Shown here in pieces: positions 16,153-24,480 of a stretch of 64,000 bases of DNA. Positions within the stretch are counted from its first letter, which is position 1, and every line of letters starts with the position of its first letter. The stretch is from Alishewanella metallidurans. Lineage in GTDB: Bacteria > Pseudomonadota > Gammaproteobacteria > Enterobacterales > Alteromonadaceae. The stretch lies in contig NZ_JALAHQ010000001.1 in the NCBI RefSeq assembly GCF_036983985.1, positions 744,001 to 808,000 of the forward strand, given 5' to 3'. The notes beneath the pieces are model-generated. The model had not been told where the DNA came from. It saw only the letters and a list, made by a program, of their open reading frames with translations, and searched no databases. The translations under genes were made by a program, and so were the position numbers.

Positions 16153-17664
16153 ATGTGTGGTATTGTTGGTATTGTTGGAAAAGTTCCTGTTAATCAAGCA
16201 CTTTATGATGGTTTGATCGTGCTGCAGCACCGTGGTCAGGATGCTGCTGGTATTGTTACCTTAGACAACAACACGCTGCGCTTACGTAAAGCAAATGGCT
16301 TAGTAAAAGACGTGTTTGAACCGCGCCACATGCAGCGTTTAGCTGGTAATATTGGTATTGGCCATGTGCGTTATCCTACCGCAGGCTCGGCAAGTACCGC
16401 CGAGGCTCAACCATTTTATGTTAATAGCCCGTTTGGTATTGCGCTGGCACATAACGGTAACTTAACCAATTCACATTTACTCAAAGAAGACATTTTTTCA
16501 GTAGCTCGTCGCCACGTTAATACTACGTCTGATTCTGAAGTGTTATTAAACGTACTCGCACATGAGTTGCACAACAGTGGCGTAATGGCGTTACAACCAG
16601 AGCATATTTTCCGGGCCGTTGCTAATGTGCATCGTAAAGTTAAAGGCGCATATGCGGTAGTAGCGTTAATAATTGGCCACGGTTTATTAGCATTTCGTGA
16701 CCCAAATGGTATTCGACCATTGGTAATGGGTAAGCGCGAAACTGAGCTTGGTACTGAATATATGGTAGCGTCTGAAAGCGTGGCCTTAGACGCTGACGGC
16801 TTTACAGTATTGCGTGATATATCACCAGGCGAAGCCGTCTACATTACGGAACAGGGTGAGCTACATAGTTTTCAATGTGCCGAAAATCCAAGTTATACCC
16901 CCTGTATTTTTGAATATGTGTATTTTGCCCGACCGGACTCTACTATTGATAACATTTCGGTATATGCATCTCGTGTTGCTATGGGCACCATGTTGGGCCA
17001 TAAAATAAAGCGTGAATGGGCACATTTAGACATTGATGTAGTAATACCTATTCCTGAAACAAGTAATGATGCCGCGCTGCAAATTGCCACTGAACTTGGT
17101 TTACCTTATCGCCAGGGGTATGTAAAAAATCGCTATATTGGTCGTACTTTTATTATGCCAGGGCAAGAGGCGCGTAAGAAATCGGTTAAACGTAAACTTA
17201 ACGCGATTAAGCAGGAGTTTAAAGGCAAAAACGTGTTGTTAGTCGATGATTCTATTGTTCGAGGTACTACCTCGCAACAAATTATAGATATGGCACGTGA
17301 AGCGGGAGCAAAGAAAGTGTATTTTGCCTCTGCAGCACCAGAGGTGCGTTTTCCGAACGTTTATGGTATCGACATGCCATCGGCAAATGATTTAATTGCT
17401 CATGGTCATGACGTCGACAGTATTTGTAAAATTATCGGCGCTGATGGTTTAATTTTTCAATCGTTACCTGATTTAATTGAAGCCGTACGCCAGGGTAACC
17501 CAGAAATTAAACGCTTTGAAACCTCAGTATTTGATGGTCATTATGTTACCAATGATATTGATCAGGATTATTTAAATCGACTAGATCAAATGCGCAGTGA
17601 TGATGCCAAAGCCAGGTTAAATGAGGCGATGGCTACTAATTTAGAAACCTACAACGAAGGTTAA
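16153..17664 (+). CDS. purF: Amidophosphoribosyltransferase
   Basis: 503 residues (E. coli 505). It catalyses the first committed step of purine synthesis, PRPP plus glutamine to phosphoribosylamine. The N-terminal nucleophile Cys2 is exposed after Met removal (MCGIVGIVG). Glutaminase motifs include IGHVRYPTAGS and AHNGNL. The PRPP-binding site VLLVDDSIVRGTTS lies at about residue 362. A GAGGAAAAA ribosome site precedes the ATG. It ends at a two-way terminator. Confidence 0.97.
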   Translation: MCGIVGIVGKVPVNQALYDGLIVLQHRGQDAAGIVTLDNNTLRLRKANGLVKDVFEPRHMQRLAGNIGIGHVRYPTAGSASTAEAQPFYVNSPFGIALAHNGNLTNSHLLKEDIFSVARRHVNTTSDSEVLLNVLAHELHNSGVMALQPEHIFRAVANVHRKVKGAYAVVALIIGHGLLAFRDPNGIRPLVMGKRETELGTEYMVASESVALDADGFTVLRDISPGEAVYITEQGELHSFQCAENPSYTPCIFEYVYFARPDSTIDNISVYASRVAMGTMLGHKIKREWAHLDIDVVIPIPETSNDAALQIATELGLPYRQGYVKNRYIGRTFIMPGQEARKKSVKRKLNAIKQEFKGKNVLLVDDSIVRGTTSQQIIDMAREAGAKKVYFASAAPEVRFPNVYGIDMPSANDLIAHGHDVDSICKIIGADGLIFQSLPDLIEAVRQGNPEIKRFETSVFDGHYVTNDIDQDYLNRLDQMRSDDAKARLNEAMATNLETYNEG

Positions 17665-17679
17665 ACTACGCACGTTAAT

Positions 17680-17706
17680 AAAAAAGGAGCATTTAGCTCC
17701 TTTTTT
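17680..17706. terminator. Bidirectional terminator between purF and the first Yip1 gene
   Basis: An 11-bp stem, A6 plus GGAGC (17680-17690) with GCTCC plus T6 (17696-17706), and an ATTTA loop. It works in both directions. Confidence 0.9.
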
Positions 17707-17722
17707 ATTGTCATATTATTAG

Positions 17723-18322
17723 CTAATGGGTGAAGGTAGGGCCGAAACCTGAACTCCATAGCATGGCCGTAGAGGTTAAAACGCACACCAGCAATATTAA
17801 ACCGCTGGTCACCACTGAGCTGGCATAAATAAAACCACGCTCCTCTGGAATATGCATCATTATTGGTACGCCAACGTACAATAAATAAATTGAGTACGCC
17901 AAGCCAATAAGGCCAACAACCATTACTACCCATAGCTCAGGATACAAACCGGCAAAGCCAACCATAAATAACGGCGTTGCGGTGTAAGCGGCAAGTTCAA
18001 GAGTTTGTGTATAGGAAGGCGCGGAACCAAAAGTGCGAGCCATCCAGTGGGCAAGTACGGCTAAGGCAAATACCCCAGCAACCAACGCAACATACATTGC
18101 GATTGATAATAGTAAAGCACTGTCGGGAGTAAGCATAATGCGATTACCAACGCCGATGCTCCAACCTAAATGTACCGCGGAATAGTAAGCGCAAACTGAG
18201 GGTATTAATGCTATTAGTAGAATGTGGATTAAGCTATAACGAAAACTTTCATGTCTTGCATCTATCGTATGCCATTCCTCTTTTGGATGAGCATACAGTC
18301 CCCATAAGTGATTCAATATCAT
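17723..18322 (-). CDS. Yip1-family membrane protein, copy A
   Basis: 199 residues from the ATG at 18322 (MILNHLWGLYAHPKEEWHTI); AAGGA stands 8 nt upstream, so I prefer it over the ATG ten codons earlier at 18352, which has no ribosome site. About five transmembrane helices and the Yip1 pattern are present (EEWHTIDAR near the N-terminus, ELAAYTATPLFMVGFAGLYPELWV in the middle). Bacterial Yip1 proteins are inner-membrane proteins without a defined role. It is most similar to the gene immediately upstream at 18500-19099 (nearly identical N-terminal third, conservative changes elsewhere), so the pair is a tandem duplication. A palindrome upstream is shared. Each copy has its own terminator. Confidence 0.88.
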   Translation of the reverse strand: MILNHLWGLYAHPKEEWHTIDARHESFRYSLIHILLIALIPSVCAYYSAVHLGWSIGVGNRIMLTPDSALLLSIAMYVALVAGVFALAVLAHWMARTFGSAPSYTQTLELAAYTATPLFMVGFAGLYPELWVVMVVGLIGLAYSIYLLYVGVPIMMHIPEERGFIYASSVVTSGLILLVCVLTSTAMLWSSGFGPTFTH

Positions 18323-18356
18323 AATTATTATCCTTGTCACTAGGTGTAACATCGGG

Positions 18357-18372
18357 GTTATCTTAAGATAAC
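18357..18372. promoter_or_regulatory. 16-bp palindrome upstream of Yip1 copy A
   Basis: GTTATCTTAAGATAAC is a perfect palindrome separated from the ATG at 18322 by 34 nt. The same element occurs at the same distance upstream of copy B. It is probably an operator, with the binding protein unknown. Confidence 0.55.
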
Positions 18373-18457
18373 TTCAGCATCAGTTATGACTAAAATATTC
18401 TACTTCGTCAAGTAGCTTGATAGCTTTCATAATCAACTTTTTAGTTTAAGTATCAAT

Positions 18458-18486
18458 AAAAAAAGGAGCCTTGGCTCCTTTTTTGT
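18458..18486 (-). terminator. Terminator after Yip1 copy B
   Basis: GGAGC/GGCTCC hairpin (18465-18469 with 18472-18477, CTTG-type loop) flanked by seven A and a T-run. Read leftward it ends copy B transcripts, implying that the two Yip1 genes are transcribed separately. Confidence 0.8.
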
Positions 18487-18499
18487 TTTTAGCGCTCAG

Positions 18500-19099
18500 T
18501 TAATTAGTAAATATCGGGCCAAAGCCGGAGCTCCATAACATCGCTGTTGCCGTTAATACACAGACCAACAGCACTACGCCGCTAGTGACAACAGAAGTGA
18601 CATAGATAAAACCACGCTCTTCTGGAATATGAATTAGTATTGGTGTACCAACGTATAACAGGTAAACGGAATAAATTAAGCCCAGCAGACCTACAACCAT
18701 TACTACCCAAAGTTCAGGATAAAGAGCCGCAAAACCAACCATAAATAGAGGTGTTGAGGTATAAGCCGAGAGTTCAAGCGCTTGCGTATAGTTAGGTGTT
18801 GCGCCAAAGGTTCGAGCCATCCAGTGCGCTAATACGGCTAAAGCAAATACGCCGACAACTAAAGCGGCATACATAGCTACTGATAGCAATATTGCACTAT
18901 TAGCCGTAATCATAATGCGTTCGCCAATACCAATGCTCCAGCCTAGGTATACAGCAGAATAGTAAGCGCATACTGAGGGTATTAATGCGATAAGAAGAAT
19001 ATGAATTAAGCTGTAACGAAAGCTTTCATGTCGCGCATCTATGGTATGCCATTCTTCTTTAGGATGAGCATATAATCCCCATAAGTGGTTTAATATCAT
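18500..19099 (-). CDS. Yip1-family membrane protein, copy B
   Basis: 199 residues from the ATG at 19099, with the same AAGGA ribosome site as copy A (an in-frame ATG lies at 19129). It has the same five-helix Yip1 layout. Differences from copy A are mostly conservative membrane substitutions (for example LLSVAMYAALVVGVF versus LLSIAMYVALVAGVF), suggesting both copies are under selection. The similarity extends about 70-90 bp upstream of the start, through the palindrome and probable promoter, so the duplicated unit carried its regulatory region. The role is unknown; one possibility is a paralogous pair forming a hetero-oligomer. Confidence 0.88.
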   Translation of the reverse strand: MILNHLWGLYAHPKEEWHTIDARHESFRYSLIHILLIALIPSVCAYYSAVYLGWSIGIGERIMITANSAILLSVAMYAALVVGVFALAVLAHWMARTFGATPNYTQALELSAYTSTPLFMVGFAALYPELWVVMVVGLLGLIYSVYLLYVGTPILIHIPEERGFIYVTSVVTSGVVLLVCVLTATAMLWSSGFGPIFTN

Positions 19100-19133
19100 A
19101 ATTATGATCCTTGTCACTAGGTGTGACATCGCT

Positions 19134-19149
19134 GTTATCGTAAGATAAC
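19134..19149. promoter_or_regulatory. 16-bp palindrome upstream of Yip1 copy B
   Basis: GTTATCGTAAGATAAC has one mismatched pair relative to a perfect palindrome, separated from the ATG at 19099 by 34 nt, exactly as in copy A. It is conserved through the duplication while adjacent bases have drifted. Confidence 0.55.
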
Positions 19150-19234
19150 TTTAGATCAGTTATGGCTAAAATGTTTTATTTCGCCACGCATGTTAAGTAA
19201 AAATAAGTCAACAAATTACTATCACTACGATAAT

Positions 19235-19263
19235 TTGGTACCAGTTAGTAGATCCGTTATACT
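19235..19263 (+). promoter_or_regulatory. Sigma-70-type promoter of miaE
   Basis: -35 TTGGTA (19235-19240), a 17-bp spacer and -10 TATACT (19258-19263), ending 31 bp before the miaE start. Confidence 0.6.
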
Positions 19264-19294
19264 GCGAAGCCTGTTTAAAAGCTGAAGTTATCTA

Positions 19295-20059
19295 ATGCTT
19301 AACGCTGAAATTCAACAACTTATATTCCCAATACAGCAGTTTTTACATTGTGAAACGCCTATTGCATGGCTAGATGTAGCGGCACTGCCAGAAAATTTAG
19401 CTGTGTTATTACAAGACCATTTAATTTGTGAATTAAAAGCAGCGCAATCGGCTATGTACTTAATTCGCCGTTATGCTGCAGATGAGCAAAGTGGTGAGGC
19501 TTTGCTGCAGTGGCTTAAACCGTACGAAGATTTTACCTATCGCCAGCAGGGTGATTGGCGTGTACTTGCTGGTTTAAGTTTAAAAAAGTCGATGATAGCG
19601 CAAGCTGACACGAAATATGCTCAAGACATTATTGATAAAATGGTGTTGCTGATTAAAGAGGAGTTGCATCATTTTTACCAAGTACTCGAAGTGATGTTTG
19701 AGCAAGGTATTAGCTATGAAAAAATTAGCTCAAGCCGCTACGCCAAAGGTTTATTAAAGCATGTTAGAACCTATGAACCGGCTGCGATGGTAGATAAACT
19801 TATTTGTGGCGCCTATATTGAAGCACGGTCATGCGAGCGTTTTGCCAAGTTAGCTCCGTTATTGCCAGCAAAGATTGCGGAGTTTTATATCTCATTATTA
19901 CGTTCAGAAGCGCGGCACTACCAAGATTATTTAGCATTAGCCAATCAGATAGCACAACAAGATATTAGTGAGCGGATTGCGTTTTTCGGTAAAGTTGAGG
20001 CCTTACTTATTACCGATCCAGATACTGATTTTAAGTTCCACAGTGGTACGCCCATATAA
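19295..20059 (+). CDS. miaE: tRNA-(ms2io6A37) hydroxylase
   Basis: 254 residues. MiaE is a non-heme diiron monooxygenase that hydroxylates the isopentenyl group of ms2i6A at position 37 of tRNAs reading UNN codons, requiring oxygen. The four-helix diiron ligands are visible: CELKAAQSA in the first helix, EELHHFYQ (ExxH), EARSCERF, and SEARHYQDY (ExxH). It stands alone between the Yip1 pair and the convergent lpxH. Length and motifs fit MiaE better than other ferritin-like proteins. Confidence 0.93.
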   Translation: MLNAEIQQLIFPIQQFLHCETPIAWLDVAALPENLAVLLQDHLICELKAAQSAMYLIRRYAADEQSGEALLQWLKPYEDFTYRQQGDWRVLAGLSLKKSMIAQADTKYAQDIIDKMVLLIKEELHHFYQVLEVMFEQGISYEKISSSRYAKGLLKHVRTYEPAAMVDKLICGAYIEARSCERFAKLAPLLPAKIAEFYISLLRSEARHYQDYLALANQIAQQDISERIAFFGKVEALLITDPDTDFKFHSGTPI

Positions 20060-20072
20060 AGGTATTGGGTGA

Positions 20073-20828
20073 TTAATCTGCTAGGTTAGTAAAGTGCAAC
20101 TGCCAGTGATTAGCTGTTACGGTTAAGTAACTGCTTTGCGTATACCAATCACCCAATACATAGCGTTCGGCGTTTTGGCCGTTAACGCTAAGTTGATGTA
20201 CCGCTGGCCTATGTGTATGGCCATGAATTAGTTTTAGCACACCGGCGTTGGCCATAACTCGTGGCACTTCGTCTGGCGTAACATCCATTATTTGCGGTGC
20301 GGTTTGATTTATATACTGCTGTTTATGTTTTGCACTTTTCGCTCTAGCTTTACGCGCTAAATGCTGGCGATACGATAATGGTGTACGTAATAACAACCAC
20401 TGCCACCAAGGCTGGTTCCACCATTTACGAAATTTCTGATAGGCAATATCTAAGGTGCATAGGCTGTCACCATGCATGATTAAAGTGGGTGTGCCGTATA
20501 GATTTATCACTTGTTGCGGCGGCAACAGCCGCATACCACAACGCTTAGCGTAAGCGTCGCGCAGCACAAAATCGCGATTACCATGAATAAAATAAACCGG
20601 AACACCGCTATTTGATAATTCATGTAGTGCTGCGGCAACTTCAGCCACTAAGGGTTCGGGGTTGTCATCGCCAATCCAGACTTCAAATAAATCGCCCAAA
20701 ATATATAAAGCATCAGCATGTATTGCTTGCTGCTGCAAGAAGCGCATAAATGCTGCAGTAATATCAGGCCGGTCTGCAGCAAGGTGCAGATCGGCTATAA
20801 AGAGCGTATGCGCTTCAGGCGTTAGCAT
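20073..20828 (-). CDS. lpxH: UDP-2,3-diacylglucosamine diphosphatase
   Basis: 251 residues. It cleaves UDP-2,3-diacylglucosamine to lipid X and UMP in lipid A synthesis, at the inner face of the membrane. The metallophosphatase signature is complete: LFIADLHL near the N-terminus, ILGDLFEVWIGDD, IHGNRDF, MHGDSL and HGHTHRP. It lies 5 bp after ppiB, the same ppiB-lpxH pair found in E. coli, divergent from cysS. It converges with miaE, only 13 bp apart with no obvious terminator between. Confidence 0.96.
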   Translation of the reverse strand: MLTPEAHTLFIADLHLAADRPDITAAFMRFLQQQAIHADALYILGDLFEVWIGDDNPEPLVAEVAAALHELSNSGVPVYFIHGNRDFVLRDAYAKRCGMRLLPPQQVINLYGTPTLIMHGDSLCTLDIAYQKFRKWWNQPWWQWLLLRTPLSYRQHLARKARAKSAKHKQQYINQTAPQIMDVTPDEVPRVMANAGVLKLIHGHTHRPAVHQLSVNGQNAERYVLGDWYTQSSYLTVTANHWQLHFTNLAD

Positions 20829-20833
20829 ATTAA

Positions 20834-21328
20834 TTAAGCGTGTAATTCAGCTTTTTCGATAATAACCGGTGTTACCGGCACATCGCTATGGCCATTAGTG
20901 CGGCCTGTTGCTACTTTTTTGATGCTGTCGATAACATCCATGCCTTCAACCACTTCACCAAATACACAGTAACCCCAGCCAGAGCTTGTTTCTGAACTGA
21001 AATTCAAAAAGTCGTTATCGGCAATGTTAATAAAGAACTGACAAGTTGCTGAATGTGGATCGTTAGTGCGTGCCATAGCTATAGTACCTTTAGTGTTAGG
21101 TACTTTATTGTTAGCTTCGTTTTTTATAGTAGCTTTAGTTTCCTTCTGTTCCATATCAGCAGTAAAACCACCGCCTTGGATCATAAAACCGTTAATTACA
21201 CGGTGAAAAATAGTATTGTCAAAAAAACCATCTTTTACGTAACTAATAAAATTTTCTACTGTTATCGGTGCTTTATCAGCAAATAAGTTAAGTTTAATAA
21301 TGCCGTGGTTAGTGTGTAAGCTAATCAT
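20834..21328 (-). CDS. ppiB: Cytoplasmic cyclophilin-type peptidyl-prolyl isomerase
   Basis: 164 residues, the length of E. coli PpiB, with no signal peptide. The cyclophilin core shows FHRVINGFMIQGGGF (catalytic Arg), MARTNDPHSATCQFFIN and the WGYCVFGEVVEGMDVID segment. A GAGGATCTC-like ribosome region precedes the ATG. It is the first gene of the ppiB-lpxH pair and divergent from cysS. Confidence 0.96.
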   Translation of the reverse strand: MISLHTNHGIIKLNLFADKAPITVENFISYVKDGFFDNTIFHRVINGFMIQGGGFTADMEQKETKATIKNEANNKVPNTKGTIAMARTNDPHSATCQFFINIADNDFLNFSSETSSGWGYCVFGEVVEGMDVIDSIKKVATGRTNGHSDVPVTPVIIEKAELHA

Positions 21329-21494
21329 AATTCGAGATCCTCAGTTAAAGTGGCGCTATTCTACCGCAGCTAAGGCAAATCATAAAGCAAGGATAGCCGC
21401 GTTAATGCGCTGGTGATACACTAACGGGCTGATCACACATCAGTATTTTGCTGGCTGACGCTCTAGGCCCTAATTAACCCGTTTCGAGGATGGC

Positions 21495-22874
21495 ATGTTA
21501 CAAATTTTTAATACCCTAAGCAGAAAAAAAGAACAATTCACGCCGATTGAACCTGGCAAAGTAGGGCTTTATGTCTGCGGTATTACAATCTACGACTATT
21601 GCCATGTTGGTCACGGCCGTACCTATGTTGCGTTTGATGTGATAAATCGCTATTTACGCTTTAGCGGCTACGATGTCACCTATGTGCGTAATATTACTGA
21701 TGTTGATGACAAAATCATTAAACGCGCTGCAGAAAATAACGAAAGTTGCGATGCGTTAACTGAACGTTTTACCCAAGCTATGCATGCTGACTTTGCCGCG
21801 CTGGGTTTATTACCTGCAGATATAGAACCACGTGTCACTACACATATGGCCGAAATCATCAGTTTAATTGAGCAGCTGCTAGAAAAAGGCTTTGCTTATG
21901 TGGCTAAAGACGGTGATGTACTGTTTGATGTGAGTAAATACGCCGCCTATGGTGAGTTAAGTCAGCAAAATTTAGATATGCTTAAATCCGGTGCTCGGGT
22001 TGAAGTGGCTGACAATAAAGACGACCCACTTGATTTCGTATTGTGGAAAACCGCGAAGCCGAACGAGCCGTTTTGGCAATCGCCATGGGGTAATGGTCGC
22101 CCAGGTTGGCATATCGAATGTTCTGCCATGAGCGCTAAACATTTGGGCCAACATTTTGATATTCATGGCGGTGGTTCTGATTTACAGTTCCCGCATCACG
22201 AAAACGAAATTGCTCAGTCAACCTGTGCCCATAGTCATAAGTACGTTAATACCTGGGTACACACAGGTATGGTGCAAGTTGATAAAGAAAAAATGTCGAA
22301 ATCTTTAGGCAACTTTTTTACCGTTAAAGATGTACTTGCGCAATACAATGCTGAAACCGTGCGGTATTTTCTCTTATCAAGCCATTACCGTAGCCAGTTA
22401 AATTATTCTACGGAAAACCTTGAGCAATCTCACGCCGCATTAGGTCGGCTATATACTGCACTGCGTAATGTGGTGCCAACCGAAAACGTAGATATGCATA
22501 GCGACTACGTTACGCGGTTTAAAGCGGCAATGGATGATGATTTTAATACACCAGAAGCTTTACCTGTGCTGTTTGAGTTATCACGAGAAGTTAACCGCTT
22601 TAAAGAAATCGAACCGGCCAAAGCAGCCGAGTTAGCGGCAGAATTAAAGCTGTTAGCTGGCATACTTGGCTTATTGCAAGGTGATGCCGAACAGTTTTTG
22701 CAATCCGGTACCTCTGATGATGATGTTGCTGAAATTGACGCACTTATTGTAAAGCGTAACGAAGCACGCGCCGCTAAAGACTGGGCGGCAGCTGACGCAG
22801 CCCGAGACGCATTAACGGCGAAAGGTATTATTGTTGAAGACAAAAATGGTGTAACTAGCTGGCGCAGAGCTTAA
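21495..22874 (+). CDS. cysS: Cysteinyl-tRNA synthetase
   Basis: 459 residues (E. coli 461). The class I signatures are HVGHGRTY (HIGH-type) and KMSKSLGN. Zinc-binding residues include Cys28 (YVCGITIYD) and the CSAMSAKHLG/HHENEIAQ region. The C-terminal anticodon-binding part is complete, ending GVTSWRRA. GAGGA precedes the ATG by 5 nt. It is followed immediately by a very strong two-way terminator. Confidence 0.97.
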   Translation: MLQIFNTLSRKKEQFTPIEPGKVGLYVCGITIYDYCHVGHGRTYVAFDVINRYLRFSGYDVTYVRNITDVDDKIIKRAAENNESCDALTERFTQAMHADFAALGLLPADIEPRVTTHMAEIISLIEQLLEKGFAYVAKDGDVLFDVSKYAAYGELSQQNLDMLKSGARVEVADNKDDPLDFVLWKTAKPNEPFWQSPWGNGRPGWHIECSAMSAKHLGQHFDIHGGGSDLQFPHHENEIAQSTCAHSHKYVNTWVHTGMVQVDKEKMSKSLGNFFTVKDVLAQYNAETVRYFLLSSHYRSQLNYSTENLEQSHAALGRLYTALRNVVPTENVDMHSDYVTRFKAAMDDDFNTPEALPVLFELSREVNRFKEIEPAKAAELAAELKLLAGILGLLQGDAEQFLQSGTSDDDVAEIDALIVKRNEARAAKDWAAADAARDALTAKGIIVEDKNGVTSWRRA

Positions 22875-22881
22875 GTTGGGC

Positions 22882-22917
22882 ACAACAAAAAACCGCCGTT
22901 AGGCGGTTTTTTGTTGT
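22882..22917. terminator. Bidirectional terminator between cysS and folD
   Basis: A perfect 16-bp stem (22882-22897 with 22902-22917, core ACCGCC/GGCGGT) with a GTTA loop and A/T flanks. Its last base is the first base of the folD stop codon on the other strand. Confidence 0.95.
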
Positions 22918-23777
22918 TAGTGTTTATCGTGATAAAGCTCGCAAGCTTCTAAGGTATTTTCAATTAAACTGGCGACCGTCATTGGGCCAACTCCGCCGGG
23001 TACGGGCGTAATATAGCGGGCGTGTTTTACCGCTGTTGCATATTCAATATCACCGACTAGCTTACCTGAATCTAACCGATTGATCCCAACATCAATAACT
23101 AACGCACCGGGTTTTACCCAGTCGCCGGGAATAAACTCAGGTCTACCCACTGCCACTACCAATAAGTCGGCACGACGCACTTGGGCCTCCAAGTTTTTGG
23201 TGAATTTGTGACATACCGTTGTAGTACAGCCGGCTAATAGCAGCTCTAATGCCATGGGGCGCCCCACTATATTCGACGCGCCAACTACTACGGCTTCCAT
23301 GCCCTTAATATTAACCCCTGTGCTTTGTAGTAGCGTCATAATGCCTTTGGGAGTGCACGAACGCAGCGCGGGCATGCGCTGAGCTAAACGACCGATATTG
23401 TAGGGATGAAAGCCATCAACATCTTTATCTGGGTTAATACGTTCTAAAATAGCTGAAGAGTCTAAACCCGCGGGTAGGGGAAGCTGAACTAAAATACCGT
23501 CTATGGTATCGTCATTATTAAGCTCATTTATTAGATCGTTAAGTTGTTGCTCACTGGTGTCAGACGGTAAATCATAAGATACTGAGCGAAAACCTACCTC
23601 TTCACAGGCTTTACGTTTACTACCCACGTAAACCTGTGATGCTGGGTCAATACCCACTAGCACTACCGCAAGGCTTGGCGGTCGTTTTCCAGCGGCAACG
23701 CGCGCTCGAACTTGTGCGGCAACTTTATCTTTTGTTGCTTGGGCAACAGCTTTCCCATCAATTATTTGTGCGGTCAT
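22917..23777 (-). CDS. folD: Methylenetetrahydrofolate dehydrogenase / cyclohydrolase
   Basis: 286 residues (E. coli 288). This bifunctional cytoplasmic enzyme interconverts 5,10-methylene- and 10-formyl-tetrahydrofolate with NADP. Characteristic motifs are YVGSKRKACEEVGF with the active-site Lys, GILVQLPLP, DKDVDGFHPYNIG, GASNIVGRPMALELL (nucleotide binding) and TPVPGGVGPMTVASL. It is adjacent to and convergent with cysS, followed upstream by the tRNA cluster. Confidence 0.97.
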   Translation of the reverse strand: MTAQIIDGKAVAQATKDKVAAQVRARVAAGKRPPSLAVVLVGIDPASQVYVGSKRKACEEVGFRSVSYDLPSDTSEQQLNDLINELNNDDTIDGILVQLPLPAGLDSSAILERINPDKDVDGFHPYNIGRLAQRMPALRSCTPKGIMTLLQSTGVNIKGMEAVVVGASNIVGRPMALELLLAGCTTTVCHKFTKNLEAQVRRADLLVVAVGRPEFIPGDWVKPGALVIDVGINRLDSGKLVGDIEYATAVKHARYITPVPGGVGPMTVASLIENTLEACELYHDKH

Positions 23778-23917
23778 TTGCTTATATCTCTAGCCTATTT
23801 TATTACCACATATTTTCGCACAGCTATAAGCAGAACTCCATCTTGAGATGGTTTGGTTGCATTTATCAACAATAGGTTCAAATAATAGGCAATCGATTGC
23901 TTTGTGCAAAAAAAGGT

Positions 23918-23946
23918 TTGACGCTACAGCGACTCAGCTGTAATAT
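23918..23946 (+). promoter_or_regulatory. Strong promoter of the tRNA cluster
   Basis: -35 TTGACG (23918-23923), a 17-bp spacer and -10 TAATAT (23941-23946). A GC-rich discriminator (CCTGCCCCG) follows, as expected for a stable-RNA promoter under stringent control. It lies 29 bp before the first tRNA. Confidence 0.8.
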
Positions 23947-23975
23947 CCTGCCCCGTTGCACTAGTGCAGCGAAGT

Positions 23976-24052
23976 CGGTGATTGGCGCAGCTTGGTAGCG
24001 CACTTGGTTTGGGTCCAAGGGGTCGCAGGTTCGAATCCTGCATCACCGACCA
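23976..24052 (+). tRNA. tRNA-Pro (TGG), copy 1
   Basis: 77 nt with encoded CCA. The acceptor stem CGGTGAT/ATCACCG is perfect. The anticodon stem CTTGG/CCAAG encloses TTTGGGT, giving anticodon TGG at 24010-24012. The T-arm is GCAGG-TTCGAAT-CCTGC. It is identical to the copy at 24292. Confidence 0.97.
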
Positions 24053-24096
24053 ATAATAAAACAGTAAGTTTGTAGCTTGGTAGGGTTTTAGATTTT

Positions 24097-24173
24097 GCGC
24101 CCGTAGCTCAGTCGGATAGAGCAACGGCCTTCTAAGCCGTAGGCCATAGGTTCGAATCCTATCGGGCGCGCCA
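24097..24173 (+). tRNA. tRNA-Arg (TCT)
   Basis: 77 nt with encoded CCA. Acceptor GCGCCCG/CGGGCGC, anticodon stem ACGGC/GCCGT, loop CTTCTAA with anticodon TCT at 24131-24133, reading AGA/AGG codons. Confidence 0.97.
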
Positions 24174-24196
24174 TAACAAGTGTAAAAATGTTCAAC

Positions 24197-24273
24197 GGTG
24201 GTTGTAGCTCAGTTGGTAGAGCCCCGGATTGTGATTCCGGTTGTCGTGGGTTCGAGCCCCATCATCCACCCCA
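24197..24273 (+). tRNA. tRNA-His (GTG) with an acceptor-stem mismatch
   Basis: 77 nt including the extra G-1 (24197) opposite C73, the histidine identity pair, and encoded CCA. Anticodon GTG lies in the loop TTGTGAT. The acceptor strands GTGGTTG and CATCCAC pair except at position 5-68 (24202 and 24265), where T faces T. All other arms are regular. Confidence 0.95.
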
Positions 24274-24291
24274 TCCCTTTGTTCTTGCAGT

Positions 24292-24368
24292 CGGTGATTG
24301 GCGCAGCTTGGTAGCGCACTTGGTTTGGGTCCAAGGGGTCGCAGGTTCGAATCCTGCATCACCGACCA
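24292..24368 (+). tRNA. tRNA-Pro (TGG), copy 2
   Basis: 77 nt, identical to copy 1 base for base by eye, with the same AGT immediately before it. It is the last of the Pro-Arg-His-Pro cluster. No clear terminator follows within 80 bp. Confidence 0.97.
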
Positions 24369-24480
24369 TTAGATACAGTCAAAAATAAACTTCTTTACTC
24401 AATTAAAATTTAAACCACAAAGTAGTTTCAATATGTGTCGCGCTTAATGTATGCTGAATTTAGCTAGTACATTAAGGATA

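Noticed and set aside
23924..24388. Short open frames over the tRNA cluster on both strands
   Set aside because: They overlap well-formed tRNAs; their translations simply read tRNA sequence.
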